From NCBI GenBank assembly GCA_027618995.1, contig JAQCGO010000016.1:1-52402 (forward strand): a stretch of DNA of 52,402 nucleotides. The letters are read 5' to 3'. Below are positions 11,132-19,877 of this stretch, in pieces; position 1 is the first letter of the stretch; each line of letters starts with the position of its first letter. The DNA is from Pseudomonadota bacterium (GTDB lineage Bacteria; Pseudomonadota; Gammaproteobacteria; Steroidobacterales; Woeseiaceae). The notes under the pieces are model-generated. The model was not told the DNA's origin and ran no database searches. It saw only the letters and a list, made by a program, of their open reading frames with translations. The translations under genes were made by a program, and so were the position numbers.

Positions 11132-12313
11132 TTAGCCGAGCAGGCCCTCGCGCCGATACAGTCGGGCGCAGGCCCAGGTCAGAAGCGCGCCGATCAGCAA
11201 TGTGCTCACGACGGATATCGTTACGTGCAGCCACTGCAGCGGTTCATTCTTCACCATGTCCTGCAGGATCAGATGCTGGCTCAGGCTTGGCACAAACATG
11301 AGCTCAAGTTTCGGCCGGACGTTCAATATGCTGACGACCAGAATGGGCAGAGTCGGCGCGATCAGGACGATGCTGAGCCAGGTTTGCGCCTCTTTGTAAC
11401 TCTTGGTGAATGAGGCGACCAGTGTCATCAGCGCAGCGCCGAGCAGGATGAACGGCGCGAGCAGGAAGAAGGCGGCCAGAACGACGCCCGGGCCGAAATT
11501 CGGAGTCATGCCCAGCTGCTCGAGCGGCATGAACCTGAGCGCAAAAAAGAACGACCAGAGGCTGAGCATCAACGACGTGGCCATGAAGACACAGGTCGCG
11601 GCGACCTTGCCGAGCATCAACTGCTCGCGTGTCACAGGCAGCGACAGCAGTGGCTCCAGCGAGCCATGTTCGCGCTCGCCCGCCGTAGTGTCGATGGCAA
11701 GATACATACCGCCCATGAGCATCGCGAAAATAAAAAAGTAGCTCATCATGCCGAGCAGAATGCCGGAGCGGCCGCTCGGCGTTGACACATCGACATCGTC
11801 GACGGTGATGGCTTGCAAAATGACCGGGCTGACGCCGCGCCCGATCAGGCGCAATGCGGCGAGTTGCTGGTTGTACGCGCCGATCGCATTGCGGGCGCGC
11901 CGTGCATCGCGCTCGGCTTCCTGATCTGACTGGTCGGACACCAGCTCGACCCGCGCGGGTTCGCCACCACTGAGCTGCTCGCCGAACTCGGCCGGAATGA
12001 TGATGACGACGTCGATCTCTCCGGTTTTGACCGCGGTAATCGCGGCCGCGCGATCCGCCGGACCGGCAACAATCTCGATATTTCGGCTTTCGAGAAAGCG
12101 CCTGAGGTTGGGCGCGTGTTCGGCGCCGATCACGGGTAGCGCCATCGAGTTGTCGACATCCGACAGAGATCGCTCGATCGACAGGTTGATAACAAACGCA
12201 AACAACATGGGGCCCAGCAGCGGACCCATCAGCAGCGCCGACGCAAGCGTTCGCCGGTCACGAAAATTGTCGATGACCTCTTTCGCAAAAACGATCAGCA
12301 GGGTGCGCGTCAT
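11132..12313 (-). CDS. ABC-2 type permease, NatB-like
   Basis: This 393-aa membrane subunit has one N-terminal membrane segment, a periplasmic domain of about 150 residues, and a C-terminal group of five to six membrane segments. Landmarks are SYFFIFAMLMGGMYLAIDTTAGE and GSLEPLLSLPVTREQLMLGK, the latter typical of NatB/ABC-2 permeases. Its ATG overlaps the stop of the ATPase gene upstream (ATGA), so the two subunits are translationally coupled. NatAB family members export sodium or other small molecules; the substrate here cannot be told. The opposite-strand bidirectional terminator lies just downstream. Confidence 0.85.
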   Translation of the reverse strand: MTRTLLIVFAKEVIDNFRDRRTLASALLMGPLLGPMLFAFVINLSIERSLSDVDNSMALPVIGAEHAPNLRRFLESRNIEIVAGPADRAAAITAVKTGEIDVVIIIPAEFGEQLSGGEPARVELVSDQSDQEAERDARRARNAIGAYNQQLAALRLIGRGVSPVILQAITVDDVDVSTPSGRSGILLGMMSYFFIFAMLMGGMYLAIDTTAGEREHGSLEPLLSLPVTREQLMLGKVAATCVFMATSLMLSLWSFFFALRFMPLEQLGMTPNFGPGVVLAAFFLLAPFILLGAALMTLVASFTKSYKEAQTWLSIVLIAPTLPILVVSILNVRPKLELMFVPSLSQHLILQDMVKNEPLQWLHVTISVVSTLLIGALLTWACARLYRREGLLG

Positions 12314-13038
12314 TCGGGCGCCACCATCTGGATTGCAGCGACGAACGCGTCTTCAAGGTCGTCGCAACCCGTTCGCTCCCGGATACCGTCGACAGACTCG
12401 TCAATCGCGACCTTGCCGTGTGCAATGATGCAGATGTCGTCGCAGAGCACGGCGACCTCCTGCATTACATGGCTGGAAAACAACACGCAGCGACCCGCGT
12501 CCCGCAACTTCAGGATGAGCTCGCGTAGCGATCGCGTTGCCATGACATCGAGACCATTGCTGGGTTCGTCGAGAATGATGTTTTGCGGGTCGTGGACGAG
12601 CGCGCGCGCCAGCGCAATCCTGGTGCGCTGTCCCTGCGAAAAGCCTTTGGTGCGTCGGTCGGCGAATGCGGTGATTTCGAGCAGGTCGATGATGCCTTGT
12701 ACCTTGTCGTCGACCGCCGCCCTGTCAACTCCACAGAGGGCCGCGTAGTAGGCGATATTCTCGCGTGCCGTCAGGTGCGGATAGAGGCCGGCACCATGCG
12801 GCAATGAGCCGATGCGCTGGCGCGCAGCAAGACTATTCTTAACGACGTCGATGCCGTCGATAAGTGCGGTACCCGCGTCGGGCCGCAACACGGTGTACAG
12901 GACACGCAGGGTGGTGGACTTGCCGGCGCCGTTTGGCCCCAGAAGCCCCGTGATCTTGCCGTCGGGCGCCGAAAAACTGACGCCAGAGAGTGCGCGCACC
13001 TTGCCGAAAGACTTTTGCAGGTCAGTGACCACGATCAT
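12310..13038 (-). CDS. ABC transporter ATP-binding protein, NatA-like
   Basis: The 242-aa ATPase has Walker A GPNGAGKST (residues 34-42), the signature FSQGQRTRIALARAL, Walker B NIILDEPSNGLD and the H-loop SSHVMQEV. FSQGQ in place of LSGGQ is common in NatA-type ATPases. It pairs with the ABC-2 permease downstream (ATGA overlap). Its own ATG overlaps the stop of the hydrolase upstream, so the three genes form one operon. The role is presumed export; the substrate is unknown. Confidence 0.88.
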   Translation of the reverse strand: MIVVTDLQKSFGKVRALSGVSFSAPDGKITGLLGPNGAGKSTTLRVLYTVLRPDAGTALIDGIDVVKNSLAARQRIGSLPHGAGLYPHLTARENIAYYAALCGVDRAAVDDKVQGIIDLLEITAFADRRTKGFSQGQRTRIALARALVHDPQNIILDEPSNGLDVMATRSLRELILKLRDAGRCVLFSSHVMQEVAVLCDDICIIAHGKVAIDESVDGIRERTGCDDLEDAFVAAIQMVAPE

Positions 13039-14495
13039 GGTGTCGGACCCGTGTAGTCGATGAAGAACGGCATGACGAAGGCGTCCTGCACACAGTCGGT
13101 TGATATGTCGGCCAGGCTTGCCGCGCTGACAAACTCAGCGATGATTCGCGGCATGCAACCGACGGCCGCGAGGCCATGGCCCTGCTGTTCGCCCACGACC
13201 TGCCACTGATTGCGCATCGCGACCGCGGCCAGCGCTGCGAAGTAGGGCGGTGTAATCGGTTCGGCGCCGCCCGACAACAGCAGCACCGGTTTGTCGGTGG
13301 CGAGCGGCTCGCGCAAATCGTCGTCAAGCACGCCGCGCGGCCACACGGCACACATTGTGCGAATGGCCTCAAGTTGTACGGGGCCCATGTAGCTCGCATT
13401 GACCGCGCTTTGATCAACACTCGCCCAGTCGATGAAGGGCGCATCCTCGGTGCACAGAACCGCATTGTGCATACCGATACTCAGCGACTCGGCAAGCGAT
13501 TCTGCAACCATATGGAACTGCGCCGCCAGCGGTGCGAAATTGCCATCAGCCGCATCGCTGATCAGCAAAGGCAACAACGCAACCGTACCCGGGTTATACA
13601 AAAGCAGTCGTATGGCCGCGGTGAAATGGTCGGCTGAAAATTCGACTAGTTCGCGCTTCGCAGTCACGGGGTGCTGCAGGGCAACGGTAATAGGTTCCTC
13701 AGCGAGCGCGCCAAGCAGCAGGGCGAAGTCGTCGCGCAGCGCCGGAAAGCGCTCATTGCACGCCGGCGCTTCCGCGCAGCGCGCAAACACGCCATCGATC
13801 GCTCGCTGCGACTCGGTGGCGATGTCGGGACCCAGCGGCAGTTGTGGCGGAACGACGCCATCAAGAATCACCGTGCGTGTTGCGTCGGGATAACGACGCG
13901 CATAGTGCTGGGCAACGCGCGAGCCGTACAAGATGCCATACAGATTCAGCTGGCTGTAGCCCAGCGCCAGGCGCAACGCCTCGAGGTCGCGCGCCGCAAC
14001 GCTGGTGGTGAAATATCGCGGATCGTGCGGCAACAGGTCGAGACACTGTTCGGTCAGCCGCGTGGTTTGCTCGGCCAAATACTTGCCCTCGACCAGCGCC
14101 CCATCAACATCGCAGGCTAGCGGCGCAGACGCCCCGGTGCCGCGCTGATCAAGCAGCAAAATGTCACGCTGCAGCCGGACCCGCTCAAACGCAGGTGACC
14201 AGCCGGCATAAAAGTAGATACTCGATTGCCCGGGCCCGCCGGCAATCGGTACGAACGGGTCGCTGGCCGGCTCGAGTGACAGGGCGGGAACGACGGCGAC
14301 TTTGAGCTCCAGCTCGCCCTTGCCCGGGTCGTCCGGATCCAACGGCCGCAGCAGGATGCCGCAGCGGGCGGCGATGCCGGGCGCGCCGGCCCCGACACTG
14401 ATGCGACAGTCCTCAAGTTTGAGTGACGATGCCGGTTGGTCCGCCGCCGCCGTTGTGGCCAGCAACACCAGACCAAGCGCAATGCTGCGAACCAT
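13035..14495 (-). CDS. TAP-like alpha/beta hydrolase lacking its serine nucleophile
   Basis: The 486-aa protein has a signal peptide (MVRSIALGLVLLATTAAA) and the architecture of secreted tripeptidyl-aminopeptidase/prolyl-aminopeptidase-like hydrolases. It shows the oxyanion region AGGPGQSS, LLDQRGTGAS, and the C-terminal GGAEPITPP and GHGLAAVGC segments. The nucleophile elbow, normally G-x-S-Y-G, reads LYGILYGSRVAQ, so leucine (codon TTG, 13929-13931) stands at the serine position, residue 189. The acid position is Glu instead of Asp; the histidine is kept. It may be a pseudoenzyme, or the base may be an error. ATG 14495 is chosen; a TTG lies 6 bp upstream. It overlaps the NatA-like gene by 4 bp. 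Confidence 0.82.
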   Translation of the reverse strand: MVRSIALGLVLLATTAAADQPASSLKLEDCRISVGAGAPGIAARCGILLRPLDPDDPGKGELELKVAVVPALSLEPASDPFVPIAGGPGQSSIYFYAGWSPAFERVRLQRDILLLDQRGTGASAPLACDVDGALVEGKYLAEQTTRLTEQCLDLLPHDPRYFTTSVAARDLEALRLALGYSQLNLYGILYGSRVAQHYARRYPDATRTVILDGVVPPQLPLGPDIATESQRAIDGVFARCAEAPACNERFPALRDDFALLLGALAEEPITVALQHPVTAKRELVEFSADHFTAAIRLLLYNPGTVALLPLLISDAADGNFAPLAAQFHMVAESLAESLSIGMHNAVLCTEDAPFIDWASVDQSAVNASYMGPVQLEAIRTMCAVWPRGVLDDDLREPLATDKPVLLLSGGAEPITPPYFAALAAVAMRNQWQVVGEQQGHGLAAVGCMPRIIAEFVSAASLADISTDCVQDAFVMPFFIDYTGPTP

Positions 14496-14619
14496 AGGCA
14501 AACCGGGGGCCGGGAGACGCGCGTAATGTTGGCTACATGCCGCACCGATGTAAAGGCTTGTGGCGCGCGCGGAGCTCTGCGACTAGAATGCGCGACCCTG
14601 GGTGGTCAATTTTTAACCA

Positions 14620-16446
14620 ATGCAGACAGAATTTGACGTCATAGTGATCGGCGGCGGTCACGCGGGTACGGAAGCCTCACTGGCAGCCGCACGCGCGGGC
14701 GCGCGTACGCTGTTGCTGACGCACAAGATCGCGACGCTGGGGCAGATGAGCTGCAACCCGGCGATCGGCGGCATTGGCAAGGGCCACCTGACGAAGGAAA
14801 TCGACGCGCTCGGTGGCGCGATGGCCGCCGCGATTGATGTGGCGGGCATTCAGTTTCGCACGCTGAACGCGAGCAAGGGCGCAGCGGTGCGGGCGACGCG
14901 GGCGCAGGCTGATCGTGAGCTGTATCGCAACGTGATCCGAAGCCGGCTCGAACAGCAGCCGGGCCTCAGCATCGTGGAGGGCGCGGCAGAAGACTTGCTG
15001 GTCGAGCGCGATCGTGTGCTGGGCGTCAGGGCGGCCGACGGCAGCGTGTTCCGGGCGCCTGCGGTGGTGTTAACCACGGGCACCTTTCTCGGCGGACGAA
15101 TCTTGTACGGTGACACCGTAACGCCGGGCGGGCGCGTCGGTGACGCACCATCCATACGCCTCGCCGCTCGGCTGCGCGCGCTGCCATTTCGCGTTGGACG
15201 ACTCAAGACCGGCACGCCACCGCGGCTCGACGGCACAACGCTTGATTACGACGCAATGGCAGAGCAACCCGGCGACACACCGGTGCCGGTGTTTTCATTT
15301 CTGGGCCGAAGGAGCGATCACCCGCGCCAGATCTCCTGTTTCATCACGCGTACGAGCGAGGCAACCCACGACATCATCCGCGCCTCGCTCGACAAGTCAC
15401 CGATGTTCACGGGCGCGATCGAAGGTGTGGGTCCGCGTTACTGCCCGTCGGTCGAAGACAAGGTCGTGCGCTTTGCGGACAAGACCTCGCACCAGATTTT
15501 CGTCGAGCCCGAAGGCCTGACGACGAACCTCGTTTACCCGAACGGCATCTCGACCAGCCTGCCGGCCGATGTGCAGGAGAAATTTGTACGCACGATCGCA
15601 GGCTTTGAAAACGCGCGCATCACGCAGCCCGGCTATGCCATCGAGTACGATTATCTCGATCCGCGGGATTTGAAGCCAACGCTCGAGACGAAGCCGGTCG
15701 CAGGATTGTATTTCGCGGGCCAGATCAACGGCACGACAGGCTATGAAGAAGCCGCGGCGCAAGGATTGCTCGCAGGACTGAACGCCGCGCGCCAGGCGCA
15801 GGACAAGGAAGAGTGGTATCCGCAGCGCCACGAGGCCTACATCGGCGTGCTGGTTGATGACCTGACAACGCGCGGCGTGAGCGAGCCCTACCGCATGTTC
15901 ACGAGCCGCGCCGAATATCGCTTGCTGCTGCGCGAGGACAACGCGGACCTGCGACTCACACCAACCGGCCGTGAGCTGGGACTTGTTGCTGACGAGCGCT
16001 GGTCGGTATTCAACGCCAAGCGCGATGCAATTGCCACCGAACGCACACGACTAAAAAGTGTTTTGCCGCTGCTGAAGCGACCCGACTACGGCTACGCAGA
16101 CCTGATCGCGTTGCCTGACGTCGGTGCCAGTGATGTTACGTCGTCGATGCCGGACGAGCAGCGCGAACAGGTTGAGTTGCAGCTCGAAGTGGAGGCGCGC
16201 TATGCCGGCTACATCGACCGGCAGGAACGCGAGATCGCGCAGCACGCCAAACAGGAAACGCTGCGCCTGCCGGAAGACATCGATTATGCGCGCGTCGACG
16301 GCCTGTCGAACGAAGCGCGGCAGCGACTCCAGGCAACACGACCCGTCACGGTCGGCCAGGCATCCCGCCTCGAGGGCATGACACCGTCGGCGGTGTCACT
16401 CCTGCTGATCCATCTCAAGAAGCGCCAGCTGAAAAAAAGCGCCTAG
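14620..16446 (+). CDS. mnmG: tRNA wobble-uridine modification enzyme MnmG
   Basis: MnmG (GidA) is the FAD- and NADH-dependent partner of MnmE in wobble-uridine modification. The 608-aa protein has the dinucleotide-binding motif GGGHAGTE (residues 11-18), the family motif [22 protein letters not shown], and the second signature [16 protein letters not shown]. The C-terminal helical domain ends near [19 protein letters not shown]. The usual next gene, rsmG, is displaced by 13 kb. A possible -10, TAGAAT (14584-14589), lies 30 bp upstream without a convincing -35. Confidence 0.98.
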   Translation: MQTEFDVIVIGGGHAGTEASLAAARAGARTLLLTHKIATLGQMSCNPAIGGIGKGHLTKEIDALGGAMAAAIDVAGIQFRTLNASKGAAVRATRAQADRELYRNVIRSRLEQQPGLSIVEGAAEDLLVERDRVLGVRAADGSVFRAPAVVLTTGTFLGGRILYGDTVTPGGRVGDAPSIRLAARLRALPFRVGRLKTGTPPRLDGTTLDYDAMAEQPGDTPVPVFSFLGRRSDHPRQISCFITRTSEATHDIIRASLDKSPMFTGAIEGVGPRYCPSVEDKVVRFADKTSHQIFVEPEGLTTNLVYPNGISTSLPADVQEKFVRTIAGFENARITQPGYAIEYDYLDPRDLKPTLETKPVAGLYFAGQINGTTGYEEAAAQGLLAGLNAARQAQDKEEWYPQRHEAYIGVLVDDLTTRGVSEPYRMFTSRAEYRLLLREDNADLRLTPTGRELGLVADERWSVFNAKRDAIATERTRLKSVLPLLKRPDYGYADLIALPDVGASDVTSSMPDEQREQVELQLEVEARYAGYIDRQEREIAQHAKQETLRLPEDIDYARVDGLSNEARQRLQATRPVTVGQASRLEGMTPSAVSLLLIHLKKRQLKKSA

Positions 16447-16477
16447 CGCCGCACCGCGAATACCGCCCTCGTGTTGT

Positions 16478-18091
16478 ATGCTTCGCGGCATGATTTATAT
16501 GCGTATTTTCCTGTTGCTGGCCGTCAGCCTCGTCGCCTCCGCCTGTGGCGAATCTGCTAATGACAGCCCACCGGTGCCGACTCTGCACCGCGGCCTGTCG
16601 TCGGACCCGGAGTCTATCGATCCGCACAAGGCGCGCAGCACGCAGGCGGCCGAGGTCCTGCGCGACATCGGCGAAGGCCTGATCTCTTACTCGGCAACCG
16701 GAACTCTCGTTGGCGGCGCTGCCGAATCATGGACGATTTCGGAAGACGGGCTGACCTATACATTTAGGATTCGTGACAACGCACGCTGGTCCAACGGCGA
16801 CCCGGTAACGGCCGACGACTTCGTTTTCAGTCTGCGCCGGCTGGTCGACCCGGCAACCGCGGCCTTCTATGGTCAGGCGGTGGCAGCAATCGCCAATGTC
16901 GACAGGATCATCACCGGGGACGCAGCACCGAGCGAGCTCGGTGTTGCTGCTGCGGACGGCAACACGCTGGTCATGACACTGCAACAACCCACGCCGTACC
17001 TGCTCAGCCTGCTGACGCATCCGAGCACCTTCCCCGTGCATGCGGGCTCGATTGCGATCCACGGCAACGAATTCACGCGACCTGAGAACCTGTTGTCGAA
17101 CGGCCCGTACCTGCTCGAAGCATGGGAGCCCAGCTCGGTGCTGCGCCTCAGGCGTAACGAGCAGTACTGGAACAACGCGGCTACCGCGATCGATGCGGTC
17201 AGCTATCACGTGCTGACGCAGGAGATGACCGAGCTCAATCGCTTTCGTGCCGGCGAGATCGATATCACGAGCAGCATCCCGCCGGACAGCTTTGCCAGGG
17301 TTCGCGAGCAATATGCCGAGCAAGTGCATATCGCGCCTTATCTGGGTGTTTACTACTACGGCTTTAACCTGACCAGGCCACCGTTTGCCGGCAACGCGTA
17401 TCTGCGCGAGGCCTTGTCGATGGCCATAGATCGGGAAACGCTGGTCGAAAAAGTGACCGGCCGGGGTGAGGCGCCCGCCTACAGCTGGGTGCCGCCGGGT
17501 GTCGATAATTACAATCCAATACGCTTCAGCTACGCCGACCTGAGCCAGGACGAACGCAATGCGGCAGCGCGGCAGCTGTATCGCGAAGCGGGCTACAGTG
17601 ACGATCGACCGGCAGAGATCGAGTTGCGCTACAACACGTCGGATACGCAACAGCGCATCGCGCTCGCCGTGCAGGCGATGTGGGCGGAGGTGCTCGGCGT
17701 CAAGACCACGCTCGTGAACGAGGAATTCCAGGTCATGCTGGCGAATATACGCGAGGGCGAGGTTACGCAGGTCTTTCGCTCCAGCTGGATCGGCGACTAC
17801 AACGACGCACACACCTTCCTCAATATTTTGCAAAGCGGCAATCCAGCCAACATGCCTCGATTCGAAAGCGAGCGGTTTGACCAGCTGATGCGAGACGCTG
17901 CCGCACAGGTAACACCCCTCAATCGCCGCTTGTATCTCGAGGAGGCCGAACGCGTGCTGCTTAGCGAACATCCGGTCATCCCCTTGTATTTCTTCGTCAG
18001 CAAACATCTCGTCGGCCATCGCGTACGGGGCTGGGGAGACAATGTGCTGGATTACCATTACAGTCAGCACCTGAGTCTCGCAACCGACTAA
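16478..18091 (+). CDS. Peptide ABC transporter substrate-binding lipoprotein, OppA-like
   Basis: This is a periplasmic solute-binding protein of family 5, which captures oligopeptides for import. The 537-aa frame has a lipoprotein signal: RIFLLLAVSLVASAC ends in the lipobox ASAC. The mature part has the family motifs GLSSDPESIDPHKARS, GLTYTFRIRDNARWSNGDPV and LREALSMAIDRETLVEKV. Three ATGs are possible (16478, 16490, 16499); the last gives the most compact lipoprotein signal. It begins 31 bp after mnmG and is followed by the permease genes. Substrate specificity is inferred only from the family. Confidence 0.9.
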   Translation: MLRGMIYMRIFLLLAVSLVASACGESANDSPPVPTLHRGLSSDPESIDPHKARSTQAAEVLRDIGEGLISYSATGTLVGGAAESWTISEDGLTYTFRIRDNARWSNGDPVTADDFVFSLRRLVDPATAAFYGQAVAAIANVDRIITGDAAPSELGVAAADGNTLVMTLQQPTPYLLSLLTHPSTFPVHAGSIAIHGNEFTRPENLLSNGPYLLEAWEPSSVLRLRRNEQYWNNAATAIDAVSYHVLTQEMTELNRFRAGEIDITSSIPPDSFARVREQYAEQVHIAPYLGVYYYGFNLTRPPFAGNAYLREALSMAIDRETLVEKVTGRGEAPAYSWVPPGVDNYNPIRFSYADLSQDERNAAARQLYREAGYSDDRPAEIELRYNTSDTQQRIALAVQAMWAEVLGVKTTLVNEEFQVMLANIREGEVTQVFRSSWIGDYNDAHTFLNILQSGNPANMPRFESERFDQLMRDAAAQVTPLNRRLYLEEAERVLLSEHPVIPLYFFVSKHLVGHRVRGWGDNVLDYHYSQHLSLATD

Positions 18092-18111
18092 ACCCGACAC
18101 CGGATTCCGCT

Positions 18112-19035
18112 TTGCTGCGCTACGCCTTGCTTCGATTGCTGGGTGCAATTCCGACCCTGTTGTTGGTCATTGTGCTCGCGTTTCTGATGGTGCACGCCGC
18201 GCCAGGCGGCCCGTTTGATGACGAGCGCGTGTTGCCGCCCGAGATCGAAGCGAATATCGCTGCCGCCTATCAGCTCGATCAGCCATTGCCGCAGCAATTC
18301 CTGCAGTACATCTCGGGTTTGCTACGCGGTGACCTCGGCCCGTCGTATCGTTATCGTGACCTGACCGTGAGCGACCTGATTGGCAGCGCGTTTCCGCTGT
18401 CACTCAAACTGGGGGCCATGGCGATGTTGCTGGCCATGCTCGTGGGGGTCGGCGTGGGCACCTTCGCGGCGTTGCGACAAAACTCGCTGCTCGATCGTGC
18501 GTTGATGACGCTGGCGATGACCGGTATTGCGATTCCGGTCTTTGTACTCGCTCCGGTGCTGGTCCTGCTGCTCGCCGTTCACCTGCACTGGTTACCGGCG
18601 GGCTGGAGCGGCACAACGGGCGGCGGTCGATTCATCCTGCCCGTCGTCTCGCTCGCTCTGCCACAGATCGCGCACATCGCGCGACTGACGCGCGCGAGCA
18701 TGATCGATGTGCTGGCGAGTGACTTTGTTCGCACCGCGCGGGCGCAGGGCCTGGGCACACGAACGATTGTGCGTCTGCATGCACTCAAGCCCGCAATGCT
18801 CCCGGTACTCTCTTATATGGGTCCCGCGATCGCGGCGATCCTGACCGGCTCCGTGGTGGTCGAGGAAATTTTCGGCATCCCGGGGCTAGGGCAACATTTT
18901 GTCCGCGGCGCATTGAATCGCGACTACACGCTGGTGCTTGGCATCGTCGTGTTCTATGCAACGCTGGTCATCCTGCTCAATCTCATCGTCGATCTGCTTT
19001 ACGGAGTGATCGACCCGCGGATCCGGCAACGATGA
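18112..19035 (+). CDS. Oligopeptide ABC transporter permease, OppB-like
   Basis: The 307-aa inner-membrane permease has about six membrane segments and the EAA-loop region DFVRTARAQGLGTRTIVRLHALK, typical of BPD-type transporters. The N-terminus LRYALLRLLGAIPTLLLVIV is the OppB/DppB type. Translation seems to start at TTG 18112, because no ATG or GTG fits the conserved N-terminus. The stop overlaps the oppC start (ATGA). Confidence 0.92.
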   Translation: MLRYALLRLLGAIPTLLLVIVLAFLMVHAAPGGPFDDERVLPPEIEANIAAAYQLDQPLPQQFLQYISGLLRGDLGPSYRYRDLTVSDLIGSAFPLSLKLGAMAMLLAMLVGVGVGTFAALRQNSLLDRALMTLAMTGIAIPVFVLAPVLVLLLAVHLHWLPAGWSGTTGGGRFILPVVSLALPQIAHIARLTRASMIDVLASDFVRTARAQGLGTRTIVRLHALKPAMLPVLSYMGPAIAAILTGSVVVEEIFGIPGLGQHFVRGALNRDYTLVLGIVVFYATLVILLNLIVDLLYGVIDPRIRQR

Positions 19036-19877
19036 ACGCGCTGGGCCGGTTCTGGAGCCGCGCGCGACAAAGTCGCGCAGTGCTGTTCTGCGGCGGATTG
19101 CTCGTTGGCCTGGTCGTGGTCGCAATGCTCGGGCCGTTTCTGAGCCCGCACAACTATTTGCAGACAGATTTCAACAACATACTGAGCGCTCCGTCGCTGA
19201 CCGACGGACACCCGTTCGGTACCGACGACCTGGGCCGCGACCTGTTCGTCCGCACGCTGCTCGGCGTGCAGGTCACGATTCTTGTCGCGCTCGTGGCGAG
19301 CGCCGTCAGCCTCGTCATCGGCGTTTTCTATGGTGCCGTCGCGGGACTGACCGGCGGGCGAGTCGACGCCATCATGATGCGTTTCGTCGATACGCTTTAT
19401 GCGCTGCCATTTATCTTTTTGGTCATCCTGCTGATGGTGGCTTTCGAGCGAAACTTTTTTCTGATCTTCGTCGCGATCGGTGCGGTGAACTGGCTCGACA
19501 TGGCGCGCATCGTGCGTGGTCAGACGCTGAGCCTGCGCGAGCGCGAATTCGTGCAGGCGGCACAACTCAGCGGCGTTTCGTTCGTGCGTATTATCCTGCG
19601 CCATATTGCGCCGAACCTGGTTGGCGTTGTCATCGTGTACCTGACCCTGACCATCCCGCAAGCGATCCTGGTCGAATCATTCCTGAGTTTTCTCGGGCTC
19701 GGCATCCAGGAGCCGCAAACGTCACTGGGTGCGCTGGTGGATGCTGGCGTGAATCACATGGAGGGCGCCTCCTGGATGTTGCTGATTCCTGCCGCGCTGC
19801 TGGCATTGATTTTGCTGTGCTTCAATTTTCTCGGCGACGCGCTGCGCGACGTGTTCGACGCGAGGCAGTCGCGATGA
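19032..19877 (+). CDS. Oligopeptide ABC transporter permease, OppC-like
   Basis: The 281-aa second permease has an N-terminal membrane segment and the OppC motif HPFGTDDLGRDLFVRTL. Its EAA-loop is REFVQAAQLSGVSFVRIILRHIAPN. The PQAILVESFLSFLGLGIQEP region is typical of OppC/DppC. Both ends overlap neighbouring genes by 4 bp (ATGA), so translation of the cassette is coupled. Confidence 0.93.
   Translation: MNALGRFWSRARQSRAVLFCGGLLVGLVVVAMLGPFLSPHNYLQTDFNNILSAPSLTDGHPFGTDDLGRDLFVRTLLGVQVTILVALVASAVSLVIGVFYGAVAGLTGGRVDAIMMRFVDTLYALPFIFLVILLMVAFERNFFLIFVAIGAVNWLDMARIVRGQTLSLREREFVQAAQLSGVSFVRIILRHIAPNLVGVVIVYLTLTIPQAILVESFLSFLGLGIQEPQTSLGALVDAGVNHMEGASWMLLIPAALLALILLCFNFLGDALRDVFDARQSR

Noticed and set aside
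16727-18148. A 473-codon open frame antisense to the OppA-like gene
   Set aside because: The sense strand has strong family motifs and a lipoprotein signal; the antisense product has none.
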